Assembly (NCBI GenBank): GCA_902461815.1
Contig: CABPZE010000002.1
Location: forward strand, 186,001-250,000
Source of the DNA: CAG-390 sp003523225
GTDB lineage: Bacteria; Bacillota; Clostridia; Oscillospirales; CAG-272
DNA: 64,000 bases
Direction: 5' to 3'
Every line of letters starts with the position of its first letter. Within the stretch, counting starts at the first letter, position 1. Position numbers and translations under genes: made by a program. Positions 41,902 through 49,862 of the stretch are shown here, in pieces. The notes under the pieces were generated by a model that had not been told where the DNA came from, made no database searches, and saw nothing but the letters and a program-made list of their open reading frames with translations.

Positions 41902-42050
41902 TGACGGCATAAAGCCGTCATTTTGCCACAGCATTCACCCGAATTCAGACAAGATCAAGGGCAAAACCGACCAAGATCGCCGTAAAATGCAGGATTCCCG
42001 ACCGACATTTTACGAGGGCTGTAAATTACATCGAGTTTTTTTACAGCCCC
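41902..42050. repeat. cluster of three small hairpins
   Basis: TGACGGC/GCCGTCA (41902-41920), CGTAAAATG/CATTTTACG (41981-42014) and GGGCTGTAAA/TTTACAGCCC (42015-42050) occupy the gap before the dehydrogenase stop. The last may help end its transcript. Confidence 0.45.
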
Positions 42051-42057
42051 TTGTTTT

Positions 42058-43368
42058 TCACAGCCGCCAGTACAGATATCCCGCCGCCTCGTATTCGCTC
42101 CGGCTGAATATCCCCTTTACATCAATAAGCACCCGTCTGCCGTCGCCGAAAAAAGCTCCGACCTCTTTTATACTCATTTCGGCAAATTCCCGGTGTGAGA
42201 CGGCAAAGATCACGGCGTCCATATTGCGCACCGATCCCATACCGGTAAATTCCACACCGTAAAGCCGCCGCGCCTCGTCCGCGTCCGCCCACGGGTCGGA
42301 GATATACGGCTCGATTCCGTACTCACGAAGCTCATTTACAATATCAAACACCTTGGTGTTGCGCGTGTCGCGGCAGTTTTCCTTGAAGGTGAATCCCAGT
42401 ACCGCGACCCTGGAGTTTTTCACCGGCTTTTCTGCCTTTATCAGGCTTTTCACCACGTTTTCGGCGATATATTTGCCCATTTCGTCATTGATGCGCCTGC
42501 CGGACAGAATTACCTGGCTGTGGTATCCCATCATGTCCGCTTTATATGTCAGATAGTACGGGTCCACTCCGATGCAGTGACCGCCGACAAGCCCCGGCGT
42601 GAACCTGAGAAAATTCCATTTTGTTCCTGCCGCCTCCAGCACCGACCTGGTGTCTATCCCCATCCTGTTGAAGATTATTGACAGCTCGTTCATGAAAGCG
42701 ATATTGATATCGCGCTGGCTGTTTTCTATCACCTTTGCAGCCTCGGCGACCATAATCGAGGGCGCGCGGTGAACGCCCGCCTCCACCACAAGCCCGTACA
42801 CACGCGCCACTTCCTCAAGCGTTTCCGCGTCTGTACCCGAAACTATCTTTCTGATATTCTCAAGTCTGTGGACCTTGTCGCCGGGATTGATCCTCTCCGG
42901 GGAGTATCCCACCCTGAAATCCCTGCCGCATTCAAGCCCCGAGGAGTCTTCAAGCGCCGGAATACAAATCTCCTCGGTGACCCCGGGGTAGACGGTAGAC
43001 TCAAAAACAACAATACTCCCCGGCACAAGATTTCTGCCGATCATGCGGCTGGCTTTCTCCACCGGCGCAAGGTCAGGCGTATGATCGTCGTGTACCGGTG
43101 TGGGAACGGCAACAATGTGGAAGCGCGCCTCACGCAGTCTCCGCTCGTCCGCGGTGAATTCGACCGTGCAGTCTCTTACAGCATCGTCCCCCACCTCCCC
43201 GGTCGGGTCAATGCCCGAATTATATGCCTCAATCTTGCTCTGATTCAGGTCAAAGCCGATAACTCTCAGCTTTTTTGAAAAAGCAACGGCGATCGGCATT
43301 CCGACATATCCAAGCCCGGTAACGGAAAGCGCTGCGTTTCCGGACAAAAGCTCATCGCACAGTGACAT
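42058..43368 (-). CDS. nucleotide-sugar dehydrogenase (UDP-HexNAc 6-dehydrogenase, TviB/WbpA type)
   Basis: 436 residues. It has an N-terminal Rossmann fold TGLGYVG (17-23), a central linking helix, and C265 in GGHCIGVDPYYLTYKA as the catalytic cysteine, with GFTFKENCRDTRNTK in the UDP-binding domain. Family members oxidise UDP-GlcNAc or UDP-ManNAc twice with NAD to the uronic acid used in surface polysaccharides. Closer to the TviB/WbpA branch than to UDP-glucose dehydrogenase by overall pattern, but substrate is not certain. It is isolated here; no other polysaccharide genes are adjacent. Confidence 0.87.
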   Translation of the reverse strand: MSLCDELLSGNAALSVTGLGYVGMPIAVAFSKKLRVIGFDLNQSKIEAYNSGIDPTGEVGDDAVRDCTVEFTADERRLREARFHIVAVPTPVHDDHTPDLAPVEKASRMIGRNLVPGSIVVFESTVYPGVTEEICIPALEDSSGLECGRDFRVGYSPERINPGDKVHRLENIRKIVSGTDAETLEEVARVYGLVVEAGVHRAPSIMVAEAAKVIENSQRDINIAFMNELSIIFNRMGIDTRSVLEAAGTKWNFLRFTPGLVGGHCIGVDPYYLTYKADMMGYHSQVILSGRRINDEMGKYIAENVVKSLIKAEKPVKNSRVAVLGFTFKENCRDTRNTKVFDIVNELREYGIEPYISDPWADADEARRLYGVEFTGMGSVRNMDAVIFAVSHREFAEMSIKEVGAFFGDGRRVLIDVKGIFSRSEYEAAGYLYWRL

Positions 43369-43571
43369 TTATTTGTGTGTTCCTTTCATTTGCAGTACTT
43401 ACGGGAGCATAACTCCCGGCTTCCCTTTATTTTTGCCCGGAATCAATACAGCTCAAACATAAAATAAAATTTAGGCAAACAAAGCGGACACAATAACAGC
43501 GCAGAATGAGCGGAAAAATATAAAAACTCCACCCCAAGGAACACCGACCTGAAAAAAATTAAAAAAATCTA

Positions 43572-43600
43572 TTGCAAAAACGGTGCGGATATGATATAAT
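43572..43600 (+). promoter_or_regulatory. promoter of tRNA-Thr
   Basis: TTGCAA (43572-43577) and TATAAT (43595-43600), 17-bp spacer. The gap 43369-43571 contains only a small CGGGAG/CTCCCG hairpin. Confidence 0.8.
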
Positions 43601-43631
43601 ATATCGACGCATGGATCGCGTCTTGTAATAC

Positions 43632-43706
43632 GCTGGTGTGGCTCAGTGGCAGAGCAGTTGATTCGTAATCAACAGGTCGTGAGTTCGACCCTCACCACCA
43701 GCTCCA
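43632..43706 (+). tRNA. tRNA-Thr (anticodon CGU)
   Basis: The acceptor stem GCTGGTG/CACCAGC, the GCTC/GAGC D-arm, the anticodon stem GTTGA/TCAAC with loop TTCGTAA and the GTGAG/CTCAC T-stem fold as a complete tRNA. CCA is encoded at 43704-43706. The anticodon CGT reads ACG. Confidence 0.95.
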
Positions 43707-43748
43707 AAAATGACTGCCGGAAGCATTTGGCTTCCGGCAGTCATTTTT
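43706..43748. terminator. bidirectional terminator between tRNA-Thr and lysA
   Basis: AAAAATGACTGCCGGAAGC pairs perfectly with its complement (43706-43724 with 43730-43748), with T runs in both directions. Confidence 0.9.
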
Positions 43749-43777
43749 AGTTTCACATTGTACCGCACAGGGCGGGA

Positions 43778-45073
43778 TCACATATCGTTTCTTACCAGAT
43801 CCTCATAAGACTCGCGTCTGATGACAAGTGAATCCTCGCCGTTCTTCACCGAAACCACTGCGGGGCGCGGAATGCGGTTATAATTGCTCGCCATGGAGTA
43901 GTTGTACGCTCCGGTCACAAGAACCGCCAGTATATCTCCCCTCACAGGCTTCGGAATTCTGACGTTTTCCTGAAGCAGGTCACCGCTTTCGCAGCATCTT
44001 CCCGCGACTGTGCAGACAAAATCGGCACGTTCTGACATGCGCGAGGCAAGACACACCGTGTAATCGGACTTATAAAGCGCATATCTCGGATTGTCCGGCA
44101 TACCGCCGTCTACCGAAGCATAGTTTCTGAATCCGGGTATCTCCTTGGTTCCGCCAACTCTGTAAAGCGTAAGGCAGGAATCCGCTACTATGCTTCTGCC
44201 CGGTTCCATAATGATACGCGGTCTTTTTATGCCGGAGCGTTCGACCTCACGGTCAATAAAAGCGGCAATGCGTCTTATAAAATCGGCGTAATCAAGCTCC
44301 GGCTGGCTCTCGATGTACCGCACGCCAAATCCGCCGCCGAGATTCAGTATATCCGCCTCGTAGCCCAGCTTGTCCCGCACAGATGTGATGTATTTTATCA
44401 TCAGCTCCGCGGCATCGCAGAAGGGCTTTATGTCGAATATCTGAGAGCCTATATGACAGTGAAATCCGTCAAGGCGGACATTTTTCTTTCCGAGAGTGTA
44501 CTCGACCGCCATGTCCGCCTGCCCGGTCTCTATCGGGATGCCGAACTTGCTGTCCACCTTTCCGGTCGATATTGCCGCGTGGGTGTGCGGGTCGATTCCC
44601 GGAGTAAGCCGCAGAATTATCGGCTGGACGATTCCTTTTTTACCGGCGTATTCGTCAATACGGTCAAGCTCGGTCAGATTGTCAACCACAAAGTGACCGA
44701 CTCCGCTGTCAATACCGTAAGCAATATCCTCGTCGGTTTTATTGTTGCCGTGGAAAAATGAATTTGAAACATCAAAGCCCGCCGCGAGCGCGGTGTAAAG
44801 CTCACCGGGAGATACGATATCAATACCTATCTTCTCTTCCCGGGCGATCCTGTAAATATACTTACAGGAAAAAGCCTTGCTTGCGAAGAGGGGATACGAA
44901 CCCTCTCCGAAGTATTTTTTCATCGCGTCCTTATATATGCGGCAGTTCCTTCTTATCCGCTCCTCGTCCATTACCATCAGCGGCGTGCCGTATTTTTCAG
45001 CGAGCGACACCGTATCACAACCGGCAATCGTGAGGTGGTCTTTTTCGTTTATTCCAAGATTTTTGTGCAGCAT
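43778..45073 (-). CDS. lysA: diaminopimelate decarboxylase
   Basis: 431 residues, a fold-III PLP enzyme that converts meso-diaminopimelate to lysine. The PLP lysine lies in LFASKAFSCKYI; FHCHIGSQIFD, LNLGGGFGVRY and EPGRSIVADS are conserved, and CESGDLLQENVRIP carries the active-site Cys. It is the last gene of the lysine operon and is followed by a strong terminator. Confidence 0.95.
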   Translation of the reverse strand: MLHKNLGINEKDHLTIAGCDTVSLAEKYGTPLMVMDEERIRRNCRIYKDAMKKYFGEGSYPLFASKAFSCKYIYRIAREEKIGIDIVSPGELYTALAAGFDVSNSFFHGNNKTDEDIAYGIDSGVGHFVVDNLTELDRIDEYAGKKGIVQPIILRLTPGIDPHTHAAISTGKVDSKFGIPIETGQADMAVEYTLGKKNVRLDGFHCHIGSQIFDIKPFCDAAELMIKYITSVRDKLGYEADILNLGGGFGVRYIESQPELDYADFIRRIAAFIDREVERSGIKRPRIIMEPGRSIVADSCLTLYRVGGTKEIPGFRNYASVDGGMPDNPRYALYKSDYTVCLASRMSERADFVCTVAGRCCESGDLLQENVRIPKPVRGDILAVLVTGAYNYSMASNYNRIPRPAVVSVKNGEDSLVIRRESYEDLVRNDM

Positions 45074-45093
45074 TTCCTGAACTTTTCCTTTGC

Positions 45094-46272
45094 TTAAAGT
45101 AGGGTTTTAAGCCTTTCGGCGGCTTCCTCCGTATTGCTTCTGTCGCCGAAAGCGGTCAGGCGGAAATATCCCTCACCTGCCGCGCCGAAGCCCTCGCCCG
45201 GCGTTCCCACCACCTGAATACGGTTCAGAAGGTAGTCGAAAAATTCCCATGAGCCCATTCCGCCCGGGCATTTCATCCAGATATACGGTGAATTCTTACC
45301 GCCGGTAAACCATACGCCCCTCAACTCAAGCGCGGAAGCAATGATCTGCGCATTTTTCTTGTAATAACCGATAAGCTCGCGGCACTCCGCTTCACCCTCG
45401 GGGCTGAGAGAGGCTTCCGCCCCGCGCTGCACCACATAAGGCACTCCGTTGAACTTTGTCGCCTGACGGCGCGCCCAAAGCTTTCCGAGCTTCACTCCTC
45501 CCGACTCAAGCTCCTCCGGAACTATCGTCCAGCCGCAGCGTGTTCCGGTAAATCCGGCACGCTTTGAAAGGGAGTTTATCTCTATTGCACATTCTCTTGC
45601 ACCCGGTATCTCATATACCGAACGCGGGTAGTCGCCGTCAATATAGCTCTCGTATGCGGAATCAAATATTATAAGAGAACCGCTTCTCAGTGCATAATTT
45701 ATCCATTCGGCAAGCCCCTCGCGCGTATACACCGCACCGGTGGGATTGTTGGGCGAGCAGAGATAGATCACATAGGTCGTGTCACCCTCCGGAGGCGCGG
45801 GCAGAAAATTATTCTCCGCGTCGGCATTTATAAGGGTTATCTCCCTGCCGCACATAAGATTGCTGTCAACATAAACGGGATAGACCGGGCTTGGGATGAG
45901 TATCTTGTTGTCGCCGAGAATATCCGTTATATTTCCAAGGTCGCTTTTCGCTCCGTCGCCAACATATATTTCATCGGCGGAAATACTGACCCCACGCCGG
46001 GAGTAGTAGTCGGATACAGCCGCTCTTATAAAATCGTACCCGTATTCCGGGGCGTAGCCGCGGAAGCTCTGCTTCTCGCTCTGCTCCGCCACAGCCTTCT
46101 GCATCGCCCTTGTCACGCACGGTGTAAGCGGAAGGGTAACGTCGCCGATCCCCAACCTGATTATCTTTTTTCCGGGATTGGCAGCCTGATACGCGTTCGC
46201 CTTTTTGGCAATATCGCTGAAAAGGTAGCTTTCTTTTATTCTTCCGAAATTGTCATTCAGCCTGATCTTCAT
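45094..46272 (-). CDS. dapL: LL-diaminopimelate aminotransferase
   Basis: 392 residues. It makes LL-diaminopimelate from tetrahydrodipicolinate and glutamate in one step, bypassing succinylated or acetylated intermediates. GIGDVTLPLTPC, SPNNPTGAVYTREGL and the PLP lysine in SLSKRAGFTGTRCGW are the DapL pattern. Several starts exist; the ATG at 46272 lies nine bases from GGAG and begins MKIRLNDNFGRI. It overlaps dapF by 20 bp. Confidence 0.94.
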   Translation of the reverse strand: MKIRLNDNFGRIKESYLFSDIAKKANAYQAANPGKKIIRLGIGDVTLPLTPCVTRAMQKAVAEQSEKQSFRGYAPEYGYDFIRAAVSDYYSRRGVSISADEIYVGDGAKSDLGNITDILGDNKILIPSPVYPVYVDSNLMCGREITLINADAENNFLPAPPEGDTTYVIYLCSPNNPTGAVYTREGLAEWINYALRSGSLIIFDSAYESYIDGDYPRSVYEIPGARECAIEINSLSKRAGFTGTRCGWTIVPEELESGGVKLGKLWARRQATKFNGVPYVVQRGAEASLSPEGEAECRELIGYYKKNAQIIASALELRGVWFTGGKNSPYIWMKCPGGMGSWEFFDYLLNRIQVVGTPGEGFGAAGEGYFRLTAFGDRSNTEEAAERLKTLL

Positions 46273-47107
46273 ATTCATACACTCCATCATATACTTTAGT
46301 TGCCGGACCGCTCATAAACACCCGCATATCCCGGGTCACGGTTACAGTCAGCCTGCCGCCGACAAGAGCCACTTCGATCGGCTCGTCATGATCGCAGTAG
46401 CCGTTCAGCACGGCAGCGACTGCCGACGCGCAAGCACCTGTCCCGCAGGCATAGGTCTCTCCGCTGCCGCGCTCCCATACTCTCATGTACAGGCTGTTTC
46501 TGCCACGCACTTTTACAAATTCCGTATTCACCCTCTCCGGGAAAAGAGAGAAATTTTCAAAATCACTTCCGGTCTTTTCAAGCTCAAGGCTGTCCGGGTC
46601 GTCGCAGAAGATCACCTGGTGCGGATTTCCCATTGATACCGCCGTGATCCGGTACTCACCTCCGGCAATCACCACCGGAGCGTTTATCATCGGAGCATCC
46701 GCCAGCATCGGCAGGCTGCCCGGCGACGTCTCTGCCGTTCCCATATCCACCGTCACCGATGACACCTTGCCGTTTTCAACATTAAGCGTCAGATATCTTA
46801 CGCCGCTTTTTGTCTCAATGCTGAGCTCTGTCTTGTCGGTCATACCGTTATCATATACATATTTTCCGATACACCGGATAGCGTTGCCGCACATATTTCC
46901 TTCCGAACCGTCAAGATTGAACATTCTCATTCTGAAATCGCAGTTATCCGAGCGGCATATGAGCACCAGCCCGTCGCTGCCGACCGAATAGTGTCTCGGT
47001 GACATTTTTGCCGAAAGCGCTCCGGGGTCTGCAATTTCTCCTTTGGTGCAATCAACATATATATAATCGTTGCCGCACCCGTGCATTTTCGTAAAGCTTA
47101 CCTTCAT
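46253..47107 (-). CDS. dapF: diaminopimelate epimerase
   Basis: 284 residues. It isomerises LL- to meso-diaminopimelate. The two catalytic cysteines lie in GNMCGNAIRC and ACGTGACASAV, each in its half of the pseudo-symmetric fold, and the start MHGCGNDYIYVDC is typical. It overlaps dapB by four bases. Confidence 0.96.
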   Translation of the reverse strand: MKVSFTKMHGCGNDYIYVDCTKGEIADPGALSAKMSPRHYSVGSDGLVLICRSDNCDFRMRMFNLDGSEGNMCGNAIRCIGKYVYDNGMTDKTELSIETKSGVRYLTLNVENGKVSSVTVDMGTAETSPGSLPMLADAPMINAPVVIAGGEYRITAVSMGNPHQVIFCDDPDSLELEKTGSDFENFSLFPERVNTEFVKVRGRNSLYMRVWERGSGETYACGTGACASAVAAVLNGYCDHDEPIEVALVGGRLTVTVTRDMRVFMSGPATKVYDGVYEYEDQAE

Positions 47108-47850
47108 CTGCTGCTACTCATCAGGGCTTTCATATCGTAAAGCCCAGGCTCCTTTCCGAGGATATATTCCGCCGCCTTGATCGCGCCGTCGGCAAACAAG
47201 GCTCTGTCATACGCCTCATGCTTCAGGGTTATCTGCTCACAATCAGTGCATATGCGTACCTCATGTATTCCGACAATGTTTCCGCTTCTCACCGAGGCAA
47301 TGCCGACCTCGTTTTTTTCTCGCTTTCCGCTTCCGCTCCTGCCGCAGTTTGCCCAGGCGTCGGGTCGCACCTCCTTTACCGCGTCAAAGAGCATAAGTGC
47401 CGTCCCGCTCGGCGCGTCCAGCTTACGGTTATGGTGAGTCTCGATTATCTCAACGTCGGCGTTTTCAAACACCGAAAGCACCTTTTTTACCGTCTCGCAA
47501 AGTGCGGCGATACCTATTGACATATTGCCGGAGTAAAACACCGCAGTCTTCTCCGCCGCTTTTATTATATTCGCCCGCTCGGATTCTGTATGTCCGGTCG
47601 TAGCTATCACGACCGGAATTTTCTTTTCCGCCGCGTATTCCGCGATCTCAGGCGTTACGGCATGGAAGGAAAAATCAATTATCACATCCGTGTCTTCCCT
47701 TACATCGGCAATGCGTCGGTATTCATTCTCCCGCCGGGACTCGCCGTATGCGCAGTCAACATACGCCACGCAATCATTTCCGCTCCTTCCGGCGGCTGAT
47801 ATCACATTTGCGCCCATTCTGCCGAGGGCGCCGACCACTGTTATCCTCAT
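47104..47850 (-). CDS. dapB: 4-hydroxy-tetrahydrodipicolinate reductase
   Basis: 248 residues. The Rossmann start MRITVVGALGRMG (NAD(P)-binding) and the EIIETHHNRKLDAPSGTALML catalytic segment with its conserved His-Lys pair identify DapB. A GTG at 47865 is possible, but the ATG at 47850 overlaps the dapA stop as ATGA, in keeping with the tight coupling of this operon. Confidence 0.95.
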   Translation of the reverse strand: MRITVVGALGRMGANVISAAGRSGNDCVAYVDCAYGESRRENEYRRIADVREDTDVIIDFSFHAVTPEIAEYAAEKKIPVVIATTGHTESERANIIKAAEKTAVFYSGNMSIGIAALCETVKKVLSVFENADVEIIETHHNRKLDAPSGTALMLFDAVKEVRPDAWANCGRSGSGKREKNEVGIASVRSGNIVGIHEVRICTDCEQITLKHEAYDRALFADGAIKAAEYILGKEPGLYDMKALMSSSR

Positions 47851-48737
47851 ACCGCAAGTCCACACGCTCTCATCTCACGGATAAGAACTTCCTCATGCTC
47901 AGGCTCCATCGGGTAAAGCGGGGAGCGAAGGACGTTTTCGGTGTATCCGAGCCTTGACATAGCCGCCTTTACCGGGATCGGATTCACTTCACTGAACAGG
48001 GCGTTCACAAGCGGCAAAAGCTTCAACTGCAGCTTGTAGCTTCCCTCGATGTCTCCCTTGAAAAATCTGTCGCATATTTCAACGGTCTTTGCGGGTACAA
48101 CGTTTGAAAGCACCGAGATCACGCCCTTGCCGCCCAGAGAAAGGAACGGAACTATCTGGTCGTCGTTGCCGCTGTACATATCGAGCTTTCCGTCAACCAA
48201 CGCCGCGGTCTGTACTATCTTGCTCATATTTCCGTTGGCTTCTTTGATACCGACAATGTTGGGGTGCGAGGCAAGCTCAAGGTAGGTAGCAGGCTCGATA
48301 TTCACGCCCGTGCGTGAGGGAACATTGTAGAGGATAACGGGCTTTGAGGATGCGTCGGCAAGCTCGGTGTACATACGCACAAGACCCTTCTGCGTCGCCT
48401 TATTGTAATACGGAGTAACAAGAAGGACAGCGTCCGCTCCCTCGTCGCAGGCGTGCTCGACAAGCCCCTTGGCATAGCTTGTATCGTTGCTGCCCGCTCC
48501 TGCAATTACCGGAACTCTGCCGTTTACCTGCTTTACAACAAAGGAAATTACATCACGGTGTTCGTCGTCCCCGAAGGTGGAGGCCTCACCTGTGGTTCCG
48601 GCGACTACAAGCGCGTTTATGCCCTCTCTTATCTGAAATTCCACAAGCTCCGCAAATTTTTCGTAATCGATCTTTCCGTACTTGTCAAACGGGGTAATAA
48701 GAGCGGTGGCAACTCCGGTAAAAACAGTTTTTTTCAT
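47847..48737 (-). CDS. dapA: 4-hydroxy-tetrahydrodipicolinate synthase
   Basis: 296 residues. The TIM-barrel enzyme condenses pyruvate and aspartate semialdehyde. It carries LVVAGTTGEASTF, the YYNKATQKGLVRMY segment, LYNVPSRTGVN and the Schiff-base lysine in VGIKEANG. It heads the lysine operon and is preceded by a lysine riboswitch with terminator, so expression should fall when lysine is plentiful. Confidence 0.96.
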   Translation of the reverse strand: MKKTVFTGVATALITPFDKYGKIDYEKFAELVEFQIREGINALVVAGTTGEASTFGDDEHRDVISFVVKQVNGRVPVIAGAGSNDTSYAKGLVEHACDEGADAVLLVTPYYNKATQKGLVRMYTELADASSKPVILYNVPSRTGVNIEPATYLELASHPNIVGIKEANGNMSKIVQTAALVDGKLDMYSGNDDQIVPFLSLGGKGVISVLSNVVPAKTVEICDRFFKGDIEGSYKLQLKLLPLVNALFSEVNPIPVKAAMSRLGYTENVLRSPLYPMEPEHEEVLIREMRACGLAV

Positions 48738-48814
48738 GATATTCTCTCTTTCTTTTATACGCCGTACATCGTGTGATGGCAGCTCTTTTTTATTTTCTGC
48801 TTAAAATGCAACAC

Positions 48815-48841
48815 AAAAGCGCCCGATAAAGCATCGAGCGC
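48815..48841 (-). terminator. riboswitch expression-platform terminator before dapA
   Basis: GCGCTCGAT (minus) pairs with ATCGGGCGC (48819-48827 and 48833-48841), with one G-U pair, followed by TTTTGTGTTG. It lies between the aptamer and dapA. The gap 48738-48814 holds only the leader tail. Confidence 0.8.
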
Positions 48842-48924
48842 CAACGTAAACAGTATAAACAGCCAAATTTTACATATAAGAAATTAAAGCCGGTAAAACC
48901 ATAAACATATAACGCTCCGCTTTA

Positions 48925-49080
48925 TTAAAAAGCGACAGTCCGACAAATGTTATTTGAAGAACCAAGACGAAGCCGCGACACTTCTCTTTCGGCATCCGAC
49001 CCTTTCCCGAAACCGCTTGCCTTCCGCTAAAGGCTTTATATCGCATGAACCGGTACTCTTTTCAAGATGCGCCTTTATAA
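48925..49080 (-). ncRNA. lysine riboswitch (L-box)
   Basis: The transcribed minus strand has the conserved lysine-aptamer blocks in order: AGGCGCATCTTGAAAAGAGT, a GCC-TTTAGCGGAAGGC stem, GGGTCGGATGCCGAAAG and the AACATTTGTCGGACTGTC closing segment. This follows the order in the Bacillus lysC leader. Recognition is by memory of that consensus. It lies about 190 nt upstream of dapA and is followed by an intrinsic terminator. Boundaries are approximate. Confidence 0.9.
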
Positions 49081-49091
49081 TGTTTGGGGTT

Positions 49092-49120
49092 ATTCTATCA
49101 TAAATCGACACGCTTGTCAA
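49092..49120 (-). promoter_or_regulatory. promoter of the lysine operon
   Basis: Minus-strand TTGACA (49115-49120) and TAGAAT (49092-49097), 17-bp spacer, just upstream of the riboswitch. Confidence 0.85.
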
Positions 49121-49207
49121 GCATTTTTTGAGGCATTTGAAGATTTTGAGCAGTATTGTGTTCAGAAGTCCCGAATGCACCCGCAAATCTGTCTGTTATA
49201 AACAAGT

Positions 49208-49241
49208 AAAAATCCCGATTGCTTTCGCAATCGGGATTTTT
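49208..49241 (-). terminator. terminator of the CAU-anticodon tRNA
   Basis: A 15-bp perfect stem (49208-49222 with 49227-49241) with a TTTC-type loop directly follows the tRNA 3' end on the minus strand and ends in T5. Confidence 0.88.
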
Positions 49242-49317
49242 GGTGGGCCATCAGGGACTCGAACCCCGGACCAACCGGTTATGAGCCGGTAGCTCTGACC
49301 AACTGAGCTAATGGCCC
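49241..49317 (-). tRNA. tRNA with CAU anticodon (elongator Met or Ile2)
   Basis: Acceptor GGGCCAT/ATGGCCC, an AGCTC/GAGCT D-arm, anticodon stem ACCGG/CCGGT with loop CTCATAA, and T-arm are all complete; A is the discriminator and CCA is encoded (49241-49243). The CAU anticodon fits elongator tRNA-Met or the lysidine-modified tRNA-Ile2; body sequence does not settle it. It is not the initiator, whose anticodon stem has three G-C pairs. Confidence 0.92.
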
Positions 49318-49439
49318 GCTCGCAGGCCGTCGTTTGCCGACCTGCTTATTATATCGCGCATTCGCCCTTTTGTCAATACCTTTTTGCAAAAAAATGTTTT
49401 CGGCTTTTTTCCGGGGCGTGCGCATTGAGGCGGCGCGGC

Positions 49440-49661
49440 TCAGAACTCGTCAGAGTCGTCGGCAGAGACTTCGTTATCGTCGTCGTCATCGTCATCGTCG
49501 ACCTCTGTCGGCTCAAATTCGTCCTTTGACGCTCCGCAGTACGGGCATACCCAATCTTCGGGCAGATCGTCGAAATCGGTGCCCTCTTCTATGCCCGCAT
49601 CGGGACATCCTTCGGACGCCTTATATTCGTAGCCGCAAAGATTGCAGACAAATACAACCAT
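49440..49661 (-). CDS. rubredoxin with acidic C-terminal tail
   Basis: 73 residues. C6-x2-C9 (FVCNLCGYEY) and C39-x2-C42 (WVCPYCGASKDEF) coordinate a single iron. It is an electron carrier in anaerobes, often for oxygen or superoxide detoxification. Residues 51-73 form an unusual acidic extension with eight consecutive aspartates. It is alone behind its own promoter. The gap 49318-49439 holds nothing recognisable. Confidence 0.93.
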   Translation of the reverse strand: MVVFVCNLCGYEYKASEGCPDAGIEEGTDFDDLPEDWVCPYCGASKDEFEPTEVDDDDDDDDNEVSADDSDEF

Positions 49662-49693
49662 ATTATCCCTCCTTGTTATGATCTTCGTATAAT

Positions 49694-49722
49694 AATATAT
49701 CGCAGCCGAGCCGATATGTCAA
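49694..49722 (-). promoter_or_regulatory. promoter of rubredoxin
   Basis: Minus-strand TTGACA (49717-49722) and TATATT (49694-49699), 17-bp spacer. Confidence 0.78.
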
Positions 49723-49862
49723 TATTTATTTTCTACAATTATGAAATTTTCAACGACATATTTCTATTGATTACGCCAATGAACCGGAAAAATCATTTTT
49801 CCGGCGGCTCTTGCGGCGCGATTTGCGCGCGGATACAGAACACTGTAGGCTTGAAAGCGCCC

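Noticed and set aside
48950..49186. Small minus-strand frame upstream of dapA
   Set aside because: It covers the lysine riboswitch and promoter. Its composition follows RNA structure rather than protein.
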